Positions 36,992-45,552 of a stretch of DNA of 64,000 nucleotides are shown here, in pieces (the stretch's first letter is position 1; every line of letters starts with the position of its first letter). The DNA lies in NCBI RefSeq assembly GCF_902499125.1, contig NZ_CABVPX010000006.1, positions 1 through 64,000 on the forward strand, in the 5' to 3' direction. Origin of the DNA: Burkholderia arboris. GTDB taxonomy: Bacteria > Pseudomonadota > Gammaproteobacteria > Burkholderiales > Burkholderiaceae. The translations under genes were made by a program, and so were the position numbers. The notes under the pieces were generated by a model that did no database searches, had not been told where the DNA came from, and saw only the letters and a program-made list of their open reading frames with translations.

Positions 36992-37070
36992 GGTTTCGCC
37001 GGCCATCGCGCACGGCGGACAAAGGGCGCCGCCATCGCGCGGCAGCCTGCCAACCTTCCGGGAGATCACG

Positions 37071-38036
37071 TTGTTGAGCCGAATCGTCACGGCGCTCTTG
37101 CTGGCGCTTGCCGCGCAGCCGGGCATTGCCAAGGACACCGTCACGCTGCGCGTCGGTGAACAGAACTACTTCAACATCCAGGCCTCGATGGAGGCGTCCG
37201 GCGTGTTGAAGGACCTGCCGTACACGATCGAGTGGAAGCATTTCCAGGCCGCCGCACCCGTCGCCGAAAGCCTGAACGGCAACGCAATCGACGTCGGCTT
37301 CCTCGGCGATTCCGCGCTGCTGACGCTGGCCGCGCGCGGCGCGCCGGTCAAGGTCGTCGCGGTATCGCGGCAAAGCCTCGACGGCGTCGCGATCCTCGTG
37401 CCGAAGCATTCGCCGGTGCGTACCGTGGCCGATCTGCAGGGCAAGACCATCGCGGTCTGGCGCGGCGCATGGAGCCAGCAGCTCGTGCTGCGCGCGCTCG
37501 AACACGCGGGCCTGTGCGCCGATTCGGTGAAGTACGCTTACCTGATGCCGATCGATGCGACCAACGCGCTCGCGAACGGCTCGGTCGACGCCGTGTCGCT
37601 GTGGGAGCCGTTCGTCAGCACGCTCGCCTTGCGGCAAGGCGCGCGGCCCGTGACGACCGCGCAGGGGCTGATGCCGGCGCTGAGCTTCGTCGCCGCGAAC
37701 GAGCAGGCGGCGTCGGGCAAGCGCGCCGAGATCACCGATTTCCTGCGGCGCGTGGTGGCCGCGCGCCAGTGGGTCGACAGCCATCCGCGCGAGTACGCGG
37801 ACCTGTGGGCGAAGCGCGCGAAGCTTGAACCCGACGTTGCGTACCGCTGGCTCAACAATGCGAAGCAGCGCGTGGGCCCGGTCGACGAAACGGCCGCGAA
37901 GGACGCGCAGAACACGGCCGACTTCCTGCACAAGGCCGGTGTGATTCCGGCTGCGTACGACACGTCGAAGCTGCTCGACCGCTCGTATGCGGGGGCGTTC
38001 GCGGCGCCTGCGCAGAAGACGGCCGCCGCGCAATGA
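37071..38036 (+). CDS. ABC transporter substrate-binding protein, aliphatic sulfonate/taurine type
   Basis: A 321-residue periplasmic binding protein. A signal peptide LLSRIVTALLLALAAQPGIA is cut before KDTVTLRVGEQNY. The mature part has the SsuA/TauA/NMT1 pattern: LPYTIEWKHFQAAAPVAESLNGNAIDVGFLGD, KGKTIAVWRGAWSQQ-like lobe joint and a hinge at ANGSVDAVSLWEP. GGGAG sits 6-10 nt before TTG-TTG at 37071/37074; one of these two TTG codons is taken as start. No cognate permease/ATPase adjoins. The SsuD-like gene follows by 52 bp, supporting sulfonate use. Confidence 0.85.
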   Translation: MLSRIVTALLLALAAQPGIAKDTVTLRVGEQNYFNIQASMEASGVLKDLPYTIEWKHFQAAAPVAESLNGNAIDVGFLGDSALLTLAARGAPVKVVAVSRQSLDGVAILVPKHSPVRTVADLQGKTIAVWRGAWSQQLVLRALEHAGLCADSVKYAYLMPIDATNALANGSVDAVSLWEPFVSTLALRQGARPVTTAQGLMPALSFVAANEQAASGKRAEITDFLRRVVAARQWVDSHPREYADLWAKRAKLEPDVAYRWLNNAKQRVGPVDETAAKDAQNTADFLHKAGVIPAAYDTSKLLDRSYAGAFAAPAQKTAAAQ

Positions 38037-38088
38037 GCGTGCGGCCATTGCCGCGATTCCCCATCGAACGCTAAGAGGACATCCCGAC

Positions 38089-39183
38089 ATGCCAGTCGAC
38101 ATCATCGGCATGATCACCGCGACACCCGGCGCGGAGGTCGACGTACCGGGCGGCGCGGCCGTCCAGCCCGACTACGTGCGCCGTTTCGCGCAGGCGCACG
38201 AGGCAGCGGGCTTCGACCAGATCCTGGTCGGCCATTTCAGCAACGCGGCGGACGGCTTCATCGTCGCGTCGTTCGCAGCGGCGGCGACCGAGCGTATCCG
38301 CATCCTGCTCGCGCACCGGCCGGGCGTGATCGTGCCGTCGGCCGCCGCGCGGCAGATCGCGACGCTCGACGTGTTCAGCGGCGGCCGGCTCGCGCTGAAC
38401 GTCGTATCGGGCGGCGACGATACGGACCTGCAGCGCGACGGCGATTTCGTGCCGCACGATGCGCGCTACCGCCGCACCGGCGAATACCTCGACGTGCTGA
38501 AGCGGATCTGGCAGGCCGATGCACCGGTCGATCACGACGGCGCGTTCTACCGGCTGCGCGGCGCGTCGCCGCTCGTGAAGGGCGCGCAGCGGCCGCATGT
38601 GCCGATCTATTTCGGCGGATCGTCGCCGGCTGCGCTGACGGTCGCGGGTGAGCATGCGGACGTCTACATGACGTGGGGCGAGCCGCTCGACGCGGTGCGC
38701 GAGCAGATCGCGCGCGTGCGGGCCGCCGCCGCGCCGTTCGGGCGTGCGCCACGCATCAGCGTGTCGTTCCGGCCGATCGTTGCCGATACCGAGGCCGCCG
38801 CATGGGAGAAGGCCGAGGCGATCCGCGAGCGCGTGCGCGCGGCGCGGCTCGCGCATGGCCTGCCGATCGCAGGCCATGCGCCGCAGAATGCGGGTTCGCA
38901 GCGGTTGATGGCGGCCGCCGCACAGGGCGACGTGCTCGACGAGCGGTTGTGGATGGGCGTCGCGAACCTGACCGGCGCGCGCTGGAATTCGACCGCGCTG
39001 GTCGGCACGCCGGAACAGGTTGCGCGGGCGTTGGGCGCGTACTACCGGCTCGGTGTATCGACGTTCCTGATTCGCGGGTTCGATCCGCTCGACGATGCGC
39101 TGGCCTACGGGCGCGACCTGATTCCGGCGATACACGCGCAGATTGCGGAACTCGACCGGTATCGGGCGGCGGTGCCGGCGTAA
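38089..39183 (+). CDS. LLM-class flavin-dependent monooxygenase, SsuD-like
   Basis: A 364-residue FMNH2-dependent enzyme of the alkanesulfonate monooxygenase branch. FASAAATERIRILLAHRPG-type strand, AARQIATLDVFSGGRLALNVVSGG and HDARYRRTGEYLDVLKRIW match SsuD. IYFGGSSPAALTVAGEHADVYMTWGE also agrees. SsuD enzymes release sulfite from C2-C10 alkanesulfonates using reduced FMN from an SsuE partner, which is not in the window. AAGAGGA precedes ATG at 38089. Together with the upstream binding protein it forms a sulfur-scavenging pair. Confidence 0.87.
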   Translation: MPVDIIGMITATPGAEVDVPGGAAVQPDYVRRFAQAHEAAGFDQILVGHFSNAADGFIVASFAAAATERIRILLAHRPGVIVPSAAARQIATLDVFSGGRLALNVVSGGDDTDLQRDGDFVPHDARYRRTGEYLDVLKRIWQADAPVDHDGAFYRLRGASPLVKGAQRPHVPIYFGGSSPAALTVAGEHADVYMTWGEPLDAVREQIARVRAAAAPFGRAPRISVSFRPIVADTEAAAWEKAEAIRERVRAARLAHGLPIAGHAPQNAGSQRLMAAAAQGDVLDERLWMGVANLTGARWNSTALVGTPEQVARALGAYYRLGVSTFLIRGFDPLDDALAYGRDLIPAIHAQIAELDRYRAAVPA

Positions 39184-39253
39184 ATCGACAAGCCGTCGCT
39201 TGAATCGCCCCGGCATGTCCATCGCGGCATGCGGGGGCGATTGCCTTCATGCT

Positions 39254-40186
39254 TCAGAACGACGGCAACCCCGGCGGATTGGTTTCCGCACGCGCGATGG
39301 CCTCGCTCTGCAAGCCCCAGCGTGCGAGCGCCTGCCCGTAGCGGCCGCTGCCGATCAGCGCATTCGTCGCGAGCGTCAGCGCCGGTGCGAGCCCGCTGCC
39401 GCGGCGCGTCGCGATCGCGACGTCGGCATTGGCGGGCCAGCCCGCATTGACGACGCCGACGCGGCGGATCTTGCCGCTGCGCGCGGCCTCGTACGCGAGC
39501 GACGCGTTCGGGTTCAGCTCCGCATCGGCGCGGCCCGACAGCAGCGCGACACGTGCCGTGGCATCGTCGTCGAAATAGAGCAGTTCGGCCGGCTTCAGCC
39601 CCTGCGCGACGTTGCGCTTGCTCCATTCGAGCAGGATGCGCTCCTGGCTCGTGCCGGCGCCGGTGATGATCCGCAGGCCCGCGACGTCCTTCGGCTCGGC
39701 GATCTTCCCGATCGGGCTGCCGGTGCGCACATAGAAGCCGTGCAGCCCGAGCCGGTAGGTCGTGAAGTCGTACTTCTCCTTGCGCTTCTCGGTCACGCCG
39801 ACGTTCGAGATCACCGCGTCGTACTTGCCGGACGCCAGCCCCAGCGGCCAGTCGGCCCATGCGATCGGTACCAGCACGAGCGTGCGTCCGAGTGCGTCGG
39901 CGACGAGCTGCGCATAGTCGGGATCGGCGCCGACCACGGTACGCGCGTCGGTCGCGTAGGTCGACACGGGCGGCGCATGCGGTGAAATCGCAACCGTGAA
40001 CGCGCCGTCGCGCACCCAGTGGTAGCCGCTTGCCGCATGAATCGCCGCGTCGTCGCGCCCGGCACGCAGACGGCCGGCCTGGCGCGGGTCGAGATCGGCC
40101 GTTGCGGCAGCGGCGTGCGCGGCTTGCCACGGCAGGACGGCTGCCGCAGCCAGCGCGGCGGTGATGAACTGGCGCCGGTCGGTCAT
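39254..40186 (-). CDS. ABC transporter substrate-binding protein, polar amino acid/cystine type
   Basis: A 310-residue periplasmic protein of the bacterial extracellular solute-binding family 3. The leader ITAALAAAAVLPWQAAHA is a signal peptide. Family features are FTVAISPHAPPVSTYATD, ISNVGVTEKRKEKYDFTTYR and a hinge around DAELNPNASLAYEAA. It resembles the protein at 44541 along most of its length (both end TNPPGLP). It lies directly downstream of the permease-ATPase fusion gene, and is likely its binding subunit for cystine or an S-substituted cysteine. Confidence 0.86.
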   Translation of the reverse strand: MTDRRQFITAALAAAAVLPWQAAHAAAATADLDPRQAGRLRAGRDDAAIHAASGYHWVRDGAFTVAISPHAPPVSTYATDARTVVGADPDYAQLVADALGRTLVLVPIAWADWPLGLASGKYDAVISNVGVTEKRKEKYDFTTYRLGLHGFYVRTGSPIGKIAEPKDVAGLRIITGAGTSQERILLEWSKRNVAQGLKPAELLYFDDDATARVALLSGRADAELNPNASLAYEAARSGKIRRVGVVNAGWPANADVAIATRRGSGLAPALTLATNALIGSGRYGQALARWGLQSEAIARAETNPPGLPSF

Positions 40187-40220
40187 CGCGCGGGCCCTCG
40201 CAGGTTGGTGGCGATGCGCA

Positions 40221-42017
40221 TCACAGCACCCGCGACAGGAACGCGCGCGTGCGCGGATGCGACGGCGCGTCGAGCACGGCGGCCGGCGGCCCGGCCTCGA
40301 CGATGCGACCGCGCTCCATGAACAGTACGGTGTCCGCGACTTCGCGGGCGAAGCCGATCTCGTGCGTGACGATCACGAGCGTCGTGCCCGAGCGCGCGAG
40401 TTCCTTGATCACGTCGAGCACTTCGTTGACGAGTTCGGGATCGAGCGCGGACGTCGGTTCGTCGAACAACAGCACCTTCGGACGCAACGCGAGCGCCCGC
40501 GCGATCGCGACGCGCTGCTGCTGACCGCCGGACAGCTGGCGCGGGTACGCATCGGCTTTATCCGCGAGGCCGACACGCGCGAGCAGCGTGCGTGCCGTGC
40601 GTTCGGCCGCGTCGCGCGTCGCGCCGCCGACGGCGACCGGCGCTTCAATCAGGTTTTCGAGCACCGTCAGGTGCGGGAACAGGTTGAAGTTCTGGAACAC
40701 CATGCCGACGGCCGTGCGCCGCTTCAGCACGTCACGCTCCTTCAGCTCGTAGAGCACGTCGCCGTCGCGGCGATAGCCGAGCAGTTCGCCGTCGATGTCG
40801 ATGAAGCCGTCGTCGACGCGTTCGAGATGGTTGATCGTGCGCAGCAGCGTCGACTTGCCGGAGCCCGACGGCCCGACGATCACGGTGACGCTGCCGCGCG
40901 GCGCGACGAACGAGACGTTGTCGAGCACGCGCTGCATGCCGAACTGCTTCGACACGCCGTGCACGGCCACTTCGCCGCCGGTGCGCGACGCGGCGGCACC
41001 GGCAACGGCATACGCATCATCGCTTTCGGCCGGTGCGATCGATGCGGCGCGGCGCGGGATGACACGCTGCCACAGCACGCCGATACGCGCGAGCGCGAAC
41101 GTGAGCACCGACGGCGGCGGATTGCGCAACGCACCGCGCGCATAGTGCCGCTCGACCTGCACCTGGATCGCCGACAGCACGGTCAGGATGATCAGGTACC
41201 AGACGGTCGCGACCATCAGCAGCGGAATCACTTCGAGGTTGCGCCGGTAGATCACCTGGACCGTGTAGAACAGCTCCGGCATCGCGAGCACGTACACCAT
41301 CGACGTGCCTTTCGCGAGCATGATCAGGTCGTTGAACGCAGTTGGCAGGATCGCGCGCATCGCCTGCGGCAGCACGATTCGCGTGGTCTGGCGGCCGCGC
41401 GGGAGCCCGAGCGCGGCCGCCGCTTCGAGCTGGCCCTGGTCGACCGCGAGAATGCCGCCGCGGATCACTTCGGCGGAAAACGCCGCATGGTGCAGCGTGA
41501 GGCCGAGCACGGCCGCGAGGAACGGGCTGATCAGGTCGGTCGTCGGCGTCTCGAACCACACGATGCCGGTGAACGGTACGCCGAGCCGCACATGCTCGTA
41601 CAGGTAGCCGAGGTTGTTCAGGATCAGCAGCAGCACGATCAGCGGTATCGAGCGGAACAGCCACACGAAGGTCCATGCGCTTGCGGACAGCAGCCGCGAA
41701 CGCGACAGCCGGGCCAGCGCGACGAACGCGCCGAGCACGAGGCCGAATACCGCGCCGAGCAGCGTCAGCACCAGCGTGCGCGCGAGCCCCGACAGCACCG
41801 GCGGCGACAGGAACCATTCGGCGAACACCGGCCAGCCCCATTGCGGGTTGCCGAGGATCGAATGCAGCGTGATCGCGATCAGCACGAGCGCGAGCACGGT
41901 GCCGGCCGTGCGCGACCGGTGGCGCGCGGGCACGATCCGGAAACGCGTGCCGGCGTCGCGCGCGACGGGGGAAGAGAGCGGCGGCAGCGCGCCGCCGAGA
42001 TGGGTCGTGTCGCTCAT
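40221..42017 (-). CDS. Amino acid ABC transporter permease-ATPase fusion
   Basis: A 598-residue fusion. Residues ~40-295 are a HisM/TcyB-type permease with five or so membrane helices and the EAA loop at about 198-219 (EAAAALGLPRG). A linker at ~296-345 leads to a complete polar-amino-acid ATPase: Walker A GPSGSGKST (382-390), Q-loop FQNFNLFPH, signature LSGGQ (495-499), Walker B LLFDEPTSALDPE and switch His in VTHE. The two functions are normally separate proteins (TcyL/M and TcyN in Bacillus, TcyL and TcyN in E. coli). The single coding frame is uninterrupted. It works with the binding proteins on either side. Confidence 0.93.
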   Translation of the reverse strand: MSDTTHLGGALPPLSSPVARDAGTRFRIVPARHRSRTAGTVLALVLIAITLHSILGNPQWGWPVFAEWFLSPPVLSGLARTLVLTLLGAVFGLVLGAFVALARLSRSRLLSASAWTFVWLFRSIPLIVLLLILNNLGYLYEHVRLGVPFTGIVWFETPTTDLISPFLAAVLGLTLHHAAFSAEVIRGGILAVDQGQLEAAAALGLPRGRQTTRIVLPQAMRAILPTAFNDLIMLAKGTSMVYVLAMPELFYTVQVIYRRNLEVIPLLMVATVWYLIILTVLSAIQVQVERHYARGALRNPPPSVLTFALARIGVLWQRVIPRRAASIAPAESDDAYAVAGAAASRTGGEVAVHGVSKQFGMQRVLDNVSFVAPRGSVTVIVGPSGSGKSTLLRTINHLERVDDGFIDIDGELLGYRRDGDVLYELKERDVLKRRTAVGMVFQNFNLFPHLTVLENLIEAPVAVGGATRDAAERTARTLLARVGLADKADAYPRQLSGGQQQRVAIARALALRPKVLLFDEPTSALDPELVNEVLDVIKELARSGTTLVIVTHEIGFAREVADTVLFMERGRIVEAGPPAAVLDAPSHPRTRAFLSRVL

Positions 42018-42078
42018 GGTTTCTGGAATTCCTCGAATCTGTCGGGCAGGCGCGCCGCGCAGGGGCGGCGCGGTGGCG

Positions 42079-43431
42079 TCACGCGTGTGCTTCGGCCGCC
42101 GTTTCGTGCGCGGCGCCGGGCGTCGCGTGGCGGCTCGCCTTGCGCGGCAGGCCGAGGTGGTCGCGCAGCGTCGAGCCGGGCAGGTCGCGGCTGTAGCGGC
42201 CGCGCGCCTCGAGCGCCGGAATCACGAGTTCGACGAAATCGTCGACGCCTTGCGCCTGCACCGGAAAGCCGAGGATGAAGCCGTCGCCGGCGCCCGCGTC
42301 GTGCCAGCGGATCAGTTCGTCGGCGACGTGCTCGGCCGTGCCGATGAAGTTCGGGCGCGGCGTGGCGACCGCGAGTGCCGTCTCGCGCAGCGACAGGCCT
42401 TTCTGCTTCGCGTCGGCCTTGATCCGGTCGGTGGTCGAGCGGAAGCTGTTGCGGCCGAGCTCGCCGAGTTCCGGGAACGGCGCGTCGAGCGCGTACTGCG
42501 TGAAGTCGTGGTGGTCGAAATAGCGGCCGAGGTACGCGAGCGCCTCGTCGATCGTCAACAGGTCGCGGATCGCCTGGTACTTGTCTTCCGCTTCGGCGGC
42601 CGTGCGGCCGACGATCGGCCCGACACCGGGGAAGATCTTCACGTCGTCGGCCTGGCGGCCGTGATCGATCGCACTCTGCTTCACGCGCCGCGTGAATGCG
42701 GCCGTTTCCTCGAGCGACGGCGAATGCGTGAACACGGCGTCCGCGTATTTGCCTGCGAGGCCGATCCCGGTGTCGGACGAACCGGCCTGGAAAATCACCG
42801 GCTGCCCCTGCGGCGAGCGCTGGATGTTCAGCGGGCCCGCGACCTGGAAGAAGCGGCCGTGGTGATCGAGCGTGTGGAGCTTGTCGCGATCGAAGAAGCG
42901 GCCGGTTGCGCGGTCGCGCACGAAAGCGTCGTCGTCCCAGCTGTCCCACAGGCCCTGCACGACGTCGAGGTACTCGTCGGCGATCTCGTAGCGCAGTTCG
43001 TGATCCGGGTGCGCCTTGCCGAAATTCTTCGCGGTGCCTTCGAGCGGCGTCGTCACGACGTTCCAGCCCGCGCGGCCGCCGCTGATCGCGTCGAGCGACG
43101 CGAGCTGGCGCGCGACCGTGAACGGCTCGCTGTACGACGTCGAGATCGTGCCCGCAAGCCCGATCTTCTTCGTCGCGACCGCCAGCGCCGACAGGACGGT
43201 CAGCGGCTCGAAGCGGTTCAGGAAGTGCGGGATCGACTTCTCGTTGATGTGGAGGCCGTCCGCGACGAACGCGAACGCGATGCCGGCCGCTTCCGCCTTG
43301 CGCGCGATGCCGATCGCGAAATCGAGGTTGATGCTCGCGTCCGGCGGGTTGCTCGGATGCCGCCATGCATTCATGTGGCTGCCTGCGCCTTGCAGCATCA
43401 GGCCGAAGGGGATCGATCGTCGGGTCGTCAT
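42079..43431 (-). CDS. LLM-class flavin-dependent monooxygenase, NtaA/SnaA/DszA (YtnJ-like)
   Basis: A 450-residue two-component flavin monooxygenase. QGAGSHMNAWRHPSNPP near the N-terminus, TSYSEPFTVARQLASLDAISGGRAGWNVVT and the long insertion YEIADEYLDVVQGLWDSW match the NtaA/DszA branch, as does PVIFQAGSSDTGIGLAGKYADAVFT. Members oxidise nitrilotriacetate, dibenzothiophene sulfone or N-acetylated S-alkyl-cysteines. Within this cluster, between two cystine-type binding proteins, the YtnJ role in S-alkyl-cysteine salvage is the best fit (inference). It requires a separate FMN reductase. Confidence 0.9.
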   Translation of the reverse strand: MTTRRSIPFGLMLQGAGSHMNAWRHPSNPPDASINLDFAIGIARKAEAAGIAFAFVADGLHINEKSIPHFLNRFEPLTVLSALAVATKKIGLAGTISTSYSEPFTVARQLASLDAISGGRAGWNVVTTPLEGTAKNFGKAHPDHELRYEIADEYLDVVQGLWDSWDDDAFVRDRATGRFFDRDKLHTLDHHGRFFQVAGPLNIQRSPQGQPVIFQAGSSDTGIGLAGKYADAVFTHSPSLEETAAFTRRVKQSAIDHGRQADDVKIFPGVGPIVGRTAAEAEDKYQAIRDLLTIDEALAYLGRYFDHHDFTQYALDAPFPELGELGRNSFRSTTDRIKADAKQKGLSLRETALAVATPRPNFIGTAEHVADELIRWHDAGAGDGFILGFPVQAQGVDDFVELVIPALEARGRYSRDLPGSTLRDHLGLPRKASRHATPGAAHETAAEAHA

Positions 43432-43438
43432 GGGAGCG

Positions 43439-44488
43439 TCACGCGTTCTGGTCAGGGGAGAAGGAGCGGTCGGCCGCGAGGGCCGCCTGCAATGGCGTGG
43501 CCGACAGCGCGCCGCCGAGCCATTCGGCCGATGCCAGCCGCGCCGCGTAGTCGGTCACCGGGGAATCGATCACGAACGCGTCGACGTCGAGCCGCCGGCT
43601 CAGCGTGTCGAGCGCGCGGTGGATGCGCTCGGGTGTATCGGCCAGGACCGTCGGGCGCAACTCGTCGATCCGGTAGTCGGACGCGCCGCTTTGCCGTGCG
43701 AACTCGGCGGCCGCCTGCGCGCTGGCGAGGTTGAAGCTCTGGCCGCCCGCGAACTGCAGCTTGAAGATCTTCAGCGGCCCGATCAGTTGTTCGGCAGCGT
43801 CGCGTGTCGGCGCGGCGACCGCGTACAGTGCGACGAGCGGTTTCGTGCCGCCTGCGCTTCGATACGCATCGAGCGAGCGTTCGAGATTCGCGTCGTCGCC
43901 GTTGAAATGCCCCGCGTAGCAGAAGCGCCAGCCGTTGCGTGCGGCGAGCGCACCGCTGTCCGGCGAGCCGCCGAGCAGGATGCGTTCGGGCAGTTGCGGC
44001 GGCACCGGCATCGCGACCGCGCCGGCGAGCGGATGATCTTCCGCGACGCCCCAGCCGAGAAACGCGTCGAGCTCGGCGAGCTGGCCCGCGAAGTCGGGCT
44101 TGCGCGCCTTGTCGTGGAACCACTGCAGCGCGCGCGTGGTCAGCGGCAACCCGCCGGGCGCCTTGCCGATGCCGAGATCGACCCGGCCCGGCGCGAGCGC
44201 GGCCAGCAGCTTGAACGTCTCGGCGACCTTGAACGGGCTGTAGTGCTGCAGCATCACGCCGCCCGAGCCGACACGGATGCGCGACGTATGCGCGAGCAGG
44301 TGCGCGACGACGACTTCGGGCGCCGAGCTGGCGAAGCCCGGCGTGCCGTGATGCTCGGCGACCCAGAAGCGTTCGTAGCCGAGCCGTTCGGCACGCTGCG
44401 CGAGCGTCGTGGTGAAGCGCAGCGCGTCGGCGGCGGTCGCGCCGTCGGCGATCGGACTCTTGTCCAGCAGCGAAAGCGAATAAGACAT
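43439..44488 (-). CDS. LLM-class flavin-dependent oxidoreductase, MsnO8/YtmO-like
   Basis: A 349-residue bacterial luciferase-like protein. RAERLGYERFWVAEHHGTPG, the PEVVVAHLLAHTSRIRVGSGGVML strand and FKVAETFKLLAALAPGRVDLGIG are typical of the MsnO8 group, to which YtmO of the Bacillus ytmI operon belongs. The stop is 7 bp from the start of the DszA-like gene, so they are one operon. It probably provides a second oxidation in organosulfur breakdown, or acts on a different S-alkyl group. Confidence 0.88.
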   Translation of the reverse strand: MSYSLSLLDKSPIADGATAADALRFTTTLAQRAERLGYERFWVAEHHGTPGFASSAPEVVVAHLLAHTSRIRVGSGGVMLQHYSPFKVAETFKLLAALAPGRVDLGIGKAPGGLPLTTRALQWFHDKARKPDFAGQLAELDAFLGWGVAEDHPLAGAVAMPVPPQLPERILLGGSPDSGALAARNGWRFCYAGHFNGDDANLERSLDAYRSAGGTKPLVALYAVAAPTRDAAEQLIGPLKIFKLQFAGGQSFNLASAQAAAEFARQSGASDYRIDELRPTVLADTPERIHRALDTLSRRLDVDAFVIDSPVTDYAARLASAEWLGGALSATPLQAALAADRSFSPDQNA

Positions 44489-44540
44489 GATGGGCGGCGT
44501 TCCTGCGTAAGCGTGGATGGACGGTGGGCGGGCGCGGCGT

Positions 44541-45494
44541 TCAGCTCTTCGGCAGCCCCGGCGGATTCGTGCGCGACTGGTCGATCGCCTCGGACGCGAG
44601 ATTCCAGCGGTCGAGCACCTGCTGGTAGCGGCCGGTCTTGATCAGCCCGTTCAGCGCGACGGTCAGCGGATCGGCCAGGCCACTGCCGCGGCGCGTCGCG
44701 ATCGCGATGTCGGCCGTGCGCGGCCAGCCGCCGCTGATCGCGCCGACGAGCCGCGTCTTGCCTTGCTGCGCGCTCTGGTACGCGAGCACCGAGTTCACGC
44801 TGAACACCGCGTCGGCGCGGCCCGACTGCACGGCGACGATGCGCATCGCCTGATCGTCGTAGTACTGGATCTGCACGGGTTTCAGCCCGTGCGCGACGTT
44901 GTCGCGATCCCAGGCGAGCAGGATCTTTTCCTGATTGGTGCCGGCGTCGGTCACGATGCGCAGCCCCGCGACGTCCTTCGGCTCGCGGATCGCCTGGATC
45001 TTGCTGTCGTTGCGCACGTAGAAACCGACCTGGTCCTTGCGGTAGGTCGAGAAATCGAGCTTTTGCTTGCGTTCCTCGGTGACGGTGACGTTCGAGATCA
45101 CCGCGTCGACTTTCCCCGATTCGAGCGCGAGCGGCCAGTCGGCCCAGGCGAGCGCGACGATCTTCAGCTTGCGGCCGAGGCTGTCGGATACGAGCTGGCC
45201 GATGTCGGCGTCGAAGCCGATTACCGTGCGTGCGTCGGTCGCATACGAGCTGATCGGCGGCAGGCTCGGCGCGATGCCGATCGTCAGCGTGCCGGGTTCG
45301 GCGAACTTGAACGATGCGGGCACCGCGCGTTCGACCGCTGCGTCAGCCGTGCCGCGCGGACGGCCGCGCTGTTCGGGGCTCAGGTCGAACGTCGCAGCGG
45401 TGGCCGCGGCTGCGGCTGCGAATGCGGTCAGGCCGATCAGCGTGGCGGCCAGCGTGCGCGCGGCACGGGAAGAAAGCGATACGGCTCGTTGCAT
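44541..45494 (-). CDS. ABC transporter substrate-binding protein, polar amino acid/cystine type (paralogue)
   Basis: A 317-residue family-3 binding protein with an alanine-rich signal peptide (ending about AAAATAATF). Features: LTIGIAPSLPPISSYATDARTVIGFD, ISNVTVTEERKQKLDFSTYRK and QSGRADAVFSVNSVLAYQ. It is a clear paralogue of the protein at 39254, sharing YATDARTV, ISNV-VTE-RK-K, ADIAIATRRGSGL and TNPPGLP. AGGA precedes the start. Two binding proteins for one permease-ATPase fusion suggests two related ligands, as with TcyJ and TcyK. Confidence 0.86.
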   Translation of the reverse strand: MQRAVSLSSRAARTLAATLIGLTAFAAAAAATAATFDLSPEQRGRPRGTADAAVERAVPASFKFAEPGTLTIGIAPSLPPISSYATDARTVIGFDADIGQLVSDSLGRKLKIVALAWADWPLALESGKVDAVISNVTVTEERKQKLDFSTYRKDQVGFYVRNDSKIQAIREPKDVAGLRIVTDAGTNQEKILLAWDRDNVAHGLKPVQIQYYDDQAMRIVAVQSGRADAVFSVNSVLAYQSAQQGKTRLVGAISGGWPRTADIAIATRRGSGLADPLTVALNGLIKTGRYQQVLDRWNLASEAIDQSRTNPPGLPKS

Positions 45495-45552
45495 GAAAAC
45501 GTCCTGTCGTGGAAAGCGGAGGGTGCGAGGTGAAATGCGGGGCGTTGCGCCG

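Larger units (their letters stand above)
36716..37070. other. Divergent region with operators and a tandem repeat
   Basis: 355 bp between the hydrolase-marR operon and the sulfonate-type binding protein. It holds the paired operators, an AT-rich patch (36840-36900) and the 9-bp repeat array. An open reading frame crosses it in frame with the binding protein, but the signal peptide and ribosome-binding site place the true start at its right end. Confidence 0.55.

Noticed and set aside
36903-36995. CRISPR-like array reading of the 9-bp repeat
   Set aside because: Copies are contiguous with no spacers and the unit is far too short; it is a simple tandem repeat.
36813-37070. N-terminal extension of the sulfonate-type binding protein including a Val-Ala-Ser repeat
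   Set aside because: A complete signal peptide and GGGAG ribosome-binding site place the start at TTG 37071/37074; the ATGs upstream lack ribosome-binding sites.
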